Source: Adiantum capillus-veneris (taxonomy: Eukaryota > Streptophyta > Polypodiopsida > Polypodiales > Pteridaceae). From it: a stretch of 64,000 nucleotides of DNA. Positions 59,592-64,000 of this stretch are shown piece by piece. The notes under the pieces were generated by a model that had not been told where the DNA came from, ran no database searches, and saw only the letters and a program-made list of their open reading frames with translations. The DNA is taken from assembly GCA_014529385.2 (NCBI GenBank), contig CM043944.1:87137884-87201883 (forward strand), written 5' to 3'. The translations under genes and the position numbers were made by a program. How positions within the stretch are numbered: the stretch's first letter is position 1; every line of letters begins with the position of its first letter.

Positions 59592-60267
59592 TGTCACAAG
59601 GCGGGCACCACGTGCCAATAGAAAAGAACAGACTGAACAGACTTTTAGCACTTTCAATAACAACTGAACTGAAAGAGAGAGAGACGATAGCGACACGGAG
59701 TGGCGGAATTCCACCCCAGAGAGTATTGGCCCCAAACCTTGGCGCCCCTTCCGGTATTTCTTTATATTGCATCATCAAAGTACAAGCCGGTACTCCAGAC
59801 TCTGCACCTTCTCCAAGAAGCATGCCAGAGAATGAGCCCTAGCCTCATATTTAAAGGCCCTTGGCCTGAAAAGCAGTTACAGTAAAAAGCCTTTAAAACT
59901 CAAAAGCTTTTGGTCCAAAAGCAAAGTCAAAAAGCTGCCAATGCAAATCACGGAAATCCGTATAGCCTGCCACGTCATCAGCCAACGCAGAACGGGGAAA
60001 TCTCCCTGTTGTCCTTAGGGTTAGGATTAGGGTTTCTGGCAGCAAAATGAGGGTTTGCAGGTTTTAGGGTTAGGGTTTCCAAAATTAGGGTTTGCAGGTT
60101 TTAGGGATAGGGTTTCCAGAATTAGGGTTTCAGCAGTTAGGGTTTCTCGAAGAAATTAGGGTTAGGGTTTTACTCTCGGGCAGCCACGTCATCACTTTGT
60201 GACAATTTAGGCCCCTCGGCCACATCTGTAAGTTGGCTCGGCTTTGACACGTCAGCAGTTTGTTACA
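59592..60267 (-). repeat. LTR-III 3' LTR (676 bp)
   Basis: Plus-sense TGTCACAAGGCGGGC to TTTGTTACA; telomere-like words at 60015-60172; aligns with 62093-62791 and 52384-53051. Confidence 0.9.
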
Positions 60268-60391
60268 TCTCCCCTTCTTGAAAAAGAGTAATCGTCCGCG
60301 ATTACAACATATCTGCAAAACAACTCAAGTTAGCTCAAAAAAAAAAAATCCGAGGGTCATTCCGAGGGACAATCAGTTTGCTCTTTTTGTT

Positions 60392-60524
60392 AAGGAGTTA
60401 GCTTCTCCTTTCAGCTCTTTTAATCAAGGAGTTAGCTTTTCCTTTCGACTGTTTTGATCAAGGAGTTCGCTTCTCCTTTCTACTCTTTTGATCAAGGAGT
60501 TAGCTTCTCCTTTCGTCCAGATCG
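60392..60524. repeat. 34-bp tandem repeat, four units
   Basis: Units begin at 60392, 60426, 60460 and 60494. Each contains AAGGAGTTAGCTTCTCCTTT, itself able to pair (AAGGAG with CTCCTT). It lies in the 3' untranslated side of the LTR-III element. Confidence 0.92.
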
Positions 60525-60726
60525 AACTCTTGATATTCCGGTGTAGTAAAATTAGCCATTACACCCAAACCGTACGATCTTCCACGGGCGTCTTGATGCA
60601 CCAAAAAATTACATACCCAAGCAATCTCATCCAATTAGGAATATTCAGTGGTTGGCACATCACAATGCAACACAAATGCTTACATATGCATGTTACAAGA
60701 CATAGAAACATAAAGTCGTCGATGAA

Positions 60727-61225
60727 CACTCCCCCCGCAAATAACCATCCGGGTCCGGGCCATGAGCTGTTCAACGACTCCCTCATCACTCCTCTGGCAA
60801 ATAACCTAAAAAGGTCCGGGCCATGAGATATAGAGACCTTTTATAACCAAACGCTCCCCCAAACCGCAGCCTGCGTCGTTTGGAGGTGCTGAGAGTAACC
60901 ACTGCTCAAACTTCTTAATACTCCTCCCGCATAACCATCCAGGTCCGGGCCATGAGTAACAACAACAATACTCCCCCCGTAAATAACCACAAGGGTCCGG
61001 GCCATGAGTAAAAAAACAGCAGTTTTCAATCATTCAATACTCCCTCCACAAATAACCACAAGGGTCCGGGCTATGAGTAAAAACATCACTTTTCAATCAG
61101 TCAATACTCCCCCCGCAAATAACCACAAGGGTTCGGGCCATGAGTAAAAACATCTCTTTTCAATCATTCAATACTCCCCCCACAAATAACCACAAGGGTC
61201 CGGGCCATGAGTATGAACAAGCATT
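60727..61225. repeat. Minisatellite of about 66 bp, about seven units
   Basis: Units start ACTCCCCCCGCAAATAACCA and contain GGTCCGGGCCATGAGTA. The last ones are spaced 66 bp (61035, 61101, 61167), with earlier units more irregular. Located in the LTR-III interior. Confidence 0.9.
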
Positions 61226-61459
61226 CTCAAACATCATTTTTCACTACTCCACCCGCAGTGAAATCACCAATCAATGAAACGAGTATTAAACCAGAGTCAA
61301 ACAATTCAAATCGGCACCAAAACAGGTTCAAAACTAATACCATCCATTTCAAACAAATTTCAATCAAGATCACCAGACAAGTTCTCAAACAGAAGTCAAA
61401 CTCAAAAATCAATCTCGACATCAGTCGAGCTTGAAAAGTCGACTGACTTTCCATCCTGA

Positions 61460-61861
61460 AACTTGCATCAAAAATTAGGGTTAGGTTCCTTCCATAAGGT
61501 CGTAGCCGAGCACAGCATGGTCCATCAACTCTTGGACAGACAATGTTTCTTTGGCGGCGATGGTAGTCTCAAGATAGCAATCGCACTGGACCTCCAAGGT
61601 CATTTGATCGTGAAGAGACATCTACTGGGAGATGTCGAGAAACTTCAAGTTATAATCTGCTAGGGTTTCCATGGCAAGCATTTCAAGATACCCCACTCTG
61701 CCAGAAGTTGCACTCCGAAGGAAGATGTCAGAAACCATACAACTTCGGGCAAAATTTTTCTTGAAAAAGCTTGCCAAGTCCTTGGAAGTGTACGGCTTGG
61801 TAGCTATAGATATCAACATTTGCATGGCACTGCTTCTGAGAGAAACAGTGACTTGAAACAA
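61460..61861 (-). pseudogene. Gag-like scrap of the LTR-III element
   Basis: The minus frame MFQVTVSLRSSAMQMLISIA..LASFFKKNF..MLAMETLADYNLKFL runs 79 codons. After a stop, related signal continues in other frames (AAKETLSVQELMDHAVLGYDL). Weakly resembles gypsy gag; no zinc knuckle. The PBS lies about 220 bp upstream. Confidence 0.4.
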
Positions 61862-62079
61862 ATCTAGGATCCTTCTTTTGCAAGTGATCTTAATGGCTTA
61901 TGCCTTGTAAGACATGAGCGGTGAAGACGGGAGCGCGTCCGATGCGCGATGAAGTAAGGGTGGGAGTTGCTAATAAGTCCGGGTTAGAAGTCCGGGTTGG
62001 AGGGCAAAAATCTCTCCAATAAAATTCCATCAATAGCTCTGTCTGCTCTTTTGTAGAACCTGTTTGTTACACGCCTGAT

Positions 62080-62091
62080 GCTCTGATACCA
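62080..62091 (-). other. Primer-binding site of the LTR-III element
   Basis: The complement reads TGGTATCAGAGC, one base inside the 5' LTR. Confidence 0.92.
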
Positions 62092-62092
62092 C

Positions 62093-62791
62093 TGTCACAA
62101 GGCGGGCACCACGTGCCAATAGAAAAGAACAGACTGAATAGACTTTTAGCATTTCAATAACAACTGAAGTGAAAGAGAGAGAGACGACATGCGACACGTA
62201 GTGGCGGAAATCCACCCCAAAGAGTATTGGCCCCAAACCTTGGCGCCCCTTTCGGTATTTCTTTATATTGCATCATCAAAGTCCAAGCCGGTACTCCAGA
62301 CTCTGCACCTTCTCCAGGAAGCATGCTAGAGAATGAGCCCTAGCCTCATATTTTAAGGCCCTTGGCTTGAAAAGCAGTTACAGTAAAAAAGCCTTTAAAA
62401 CTCAAAAGCTTCTGGTCCAAAAGCAAAGCCAAAAAGCTGCCACAACGTAAATCACGGAAATCCGTATAGCCTGCCACGTCATCAGCTAGCGCAAAACGCG
62501 GAAATCTCCCTGCTGCCCTTAGGGTTAGGGTTAGGTTTTTGCAGTTTTAGGATTTTTGGCAGCAGAATGAGGGTTTGCAGGTTTTAGGGTTAGGGTCTCC
62601 AGAATTAGGGTTTGCAGGTTTTAGGGTTAGGGTTTTCAGAATTAGGGTTTCAATAGTTAGGGTTTTTGGCAGAAATTAAGGTTTCTGCTCTCGGGCAGCC
62701 ACGTCATCACTTTGTGACAGTTTAGGCCCCTCGGCCACATCTGTAAGTTGGCTCCATTCTTTAGGCTTTGACAAGTCAGCAGTTTGTTACA
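62093..62791 (-). repeat. LTR-III 5' LTR (699 bp)
   Basis: Plus-sense TGTCACAAGGCGGGC to GTTTGTTACA. Telomere-like words at 62516-62690 and GCCACGTCATC near 62697. Confidence 0.9.
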
Positions 62792-62980
62792 GTTGCTGCA
62801 TCGGTTTTGCCATGACTCAAAGAAGCAAGTCAAACAGTATTTTTTGAAGCTCAAGGATTGAGGAACCCACGAGGCAATGTGGGTCGATGAAGAGTTTTTC
62901 AAAGATTACCCCGAATTGTTGGCAGCCTACAAGGAAGCCATGCAGATCGGTTCCAGTACCTCACTTTAAAAAGGAGAGGA
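62792..62980 (+). pseudogene. End of the gypsy pol (chromodomain-like) and polypurine tract
   Basis: The frame LLHRFCHDSKKQVKQYFLKL, one stop, then AMWVDEEFFKDYPELLAAYK resembles a chromodomain C-terminal half (Y-x-V-K-x-x-x-W..W-x-x-E..P-x-L). A purine tract AAAAAGGAGAGGAA precedes the LTR-II. Confidence 0.7.
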
Positions 62981-64000
62981 ACCCTATGTGCATGTGGACA
63001 AGCTACTTTAGGTCCAGGGTTCATGTCAGCTTAGGAAGTGTTCTGGCAACTTTTGTGAGCTTGTGCGTAGGCCATGCATGTCCAAGCATTAGTAGTTGCA
63101 TATCCTCTGGTTGCACACAACATGATCATCAGCATTACAATCAGTATCCATCATGAGCATTTAACAGTTCACAGAACCCATTTTCCCTATTTTATCCATT
63201 TTTCACTTATTATTAATAAGTGACTGTTGGGAAACTGGGTAAGGCAAATTTGCTAAGCTCTATAAAAGAAACCTAGCGCTAGCACTTTCTGGTAGAAGAG
63301 GCAGAAGAAGTACCTACACTTGCAGTGCACCTTCTCAGCAAGAGCGTTTTCAGCCATCAAGACAAACCTGGCGTTTGTGAAGTTCCCAGATCAGCCAGCG
63401 TTTTCAGACAACAACAGCTAGTGTTTGCAGATTGCAGATCAGCATAACGTTTTTGCTACAGCCACCTAGCGTTTCCAGTTTGCAGCACCACCTAGCATTT
63501 TGCAGTTCTTGGCGACAGTTTAGCCCAAGCACTTCAGCGTTTTCTATTTTTCAGCAGTTAGACTCCGCAAGTACAGCCCCAAACCTCTCAAATCTCACCT
63601 TCCCGCAACAGATCCTCGCCGCACGTTTAGATTAGCCAGCATTTTCAGTTTCAGCCGGCTGTTTGCAGATTTCAGCATCTGCGTTTTCAACACATCGTCG
63701 TCGCATCGTTGCCATCGTCGTCCATGCCGTCCTCGCCGACATAGAGTCAGAATTCAGGAGTTAGTAGATTTTCAGAATTCAGCAGTTAGCAGATTCTCAG
63801 AATTCAGCCCCTAGCGTTTTCAGTTTTCCAGCCCGTCTCGTCGCCGTCGTCATTGTCGTCGACCATGTACTAGACCATGTACTAGTCCATTGCATCTAGA
63901 CCATGTACTAGATTTGTCCAATCAATAGCATAGACCTCTCTTGCCATAGAGAGGGGGGCCCTTGGAGGAGGGTTTGACAACATTCTGGTGTCGTATTCTT
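62981..64000 (+). repeat. LTR-II, 3' LTR of the gypsy element (runs off the window)
   Basis: It starts ACCCTATGTGCATGTGG, lacking about 18 bp of the family's first bases. TATA box TATAAAAG at 63261-63268, CTAGCGTTTT array at 63330-63560, and the hairpin region near 63940. The window ends before its 3' edge. Confidence 0.88.

Larger units (their letters stand above)
59592..62791 (-). mobile_element. LTR-III element, non-autonomous (minus strand), inserted in pol
   Basis: 3' LTR 59592-60267, 5' LTR 62093-62791, PBS 62080-62091. The 1.8-kb interior has no RT or integrase, only two minisatellites and a gag-like scrap, so it fits a non-autonomous LTR element. The gypsy reading frame ends at EPEQVL on the left and continues LLHRFCHDSKKQVKQYF on the right, fixing the insertion point. 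The target duplication is imperfect (GTGT versus GTTG). LTR-III resembles LTR-I in several blocks (GGCCCCAAA..TTGGCGCCCCTT, GCCACGTCATC). Confidence 0.85.

Overview
This window looks like a stretch of a large, repeat-rich land-plant nuclear genome. The evidence is plant-type LTR retrotransposons primed by initiator-methionine tRNA, CACTA and hAT DNA transposons, spliced genes with GT..AG introns, plant telo-box-like motifs, and one recognisable host exon for mitochondrial ribosomal protein mS33. There is no operon structure and no prokaryotic gene density. Long CT/GA microsatellites, SWIM-type and RNase-H-fold transposase relics and a divergent centromeric-type histone H3 relic would fit a seed-free plant such as a fern or lycophyte. 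That is a guess; the lineage cannot be fixed from this sequence.

Layout. 1-3.2 kb: unannotated DNA and a broken Ty3/gypsy fragment (minus). 3.2-4.8 kb: the 3' part of a gag-less Ty1/copia derivative (copy A). 4.8-8.5 kb: a decayed transposase-like gene with a fresh 173-bp tandem duplication, then a pseudogene ending in a CENH3-like histone fold. 9.3-10.6 kb: an unidentified spliced gene on the minus strand. 11.5-15.6 kb: a copia scrap and a 5'-truncated CACTA element with TNP2-like and Transposase_24-like genes and an intact right terminus. 15.6-18.7 kb: a kinase-like pseudogene (minus) and a 64-bp minisatellite. 18.9-23.4 kb: a decayed copia element (minus).

24.5-40.7 kb is a three-level nest. 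A SWIM-type transposase-like gene is split by a gag-less copia element (copy B; 5' LTR 25659-25961, 3' LTR 38168-38402, target duplication AGTTG). That copia is itself split by a 9.3-kb insertion flanked by GGTTGAGAG, which carries an intact 810-aa hAT transposase. 40.7-44.1 kb holds nothing I recognise.

44.17-44.39 kb is exon 1 of mS33, the clearest host gene. From 44.7 kb to the end lies a pile of three LTR families, here called LTR-I, LTR-II and LTR-III. LTR-I and LTR-III are related to each other. LTR-II appears to belong to a plus-strand Ty3/gypsy chromovirus whose pol lies at 57.0-59.6 kb and resumes at 62.8 kb. Solo LTRs with perfect 5-bp duplications (GTAAA, GTCGT, GACCT) give a relative insertion order. 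An LTR-II element in opposite orientation keeps an open 440-aa gag-derived ORF with HDDL repeats. Apart from mS33 exon 1, the 810-aa hAT transposase and the 440-aa ORF, almost every coding region here is broken.
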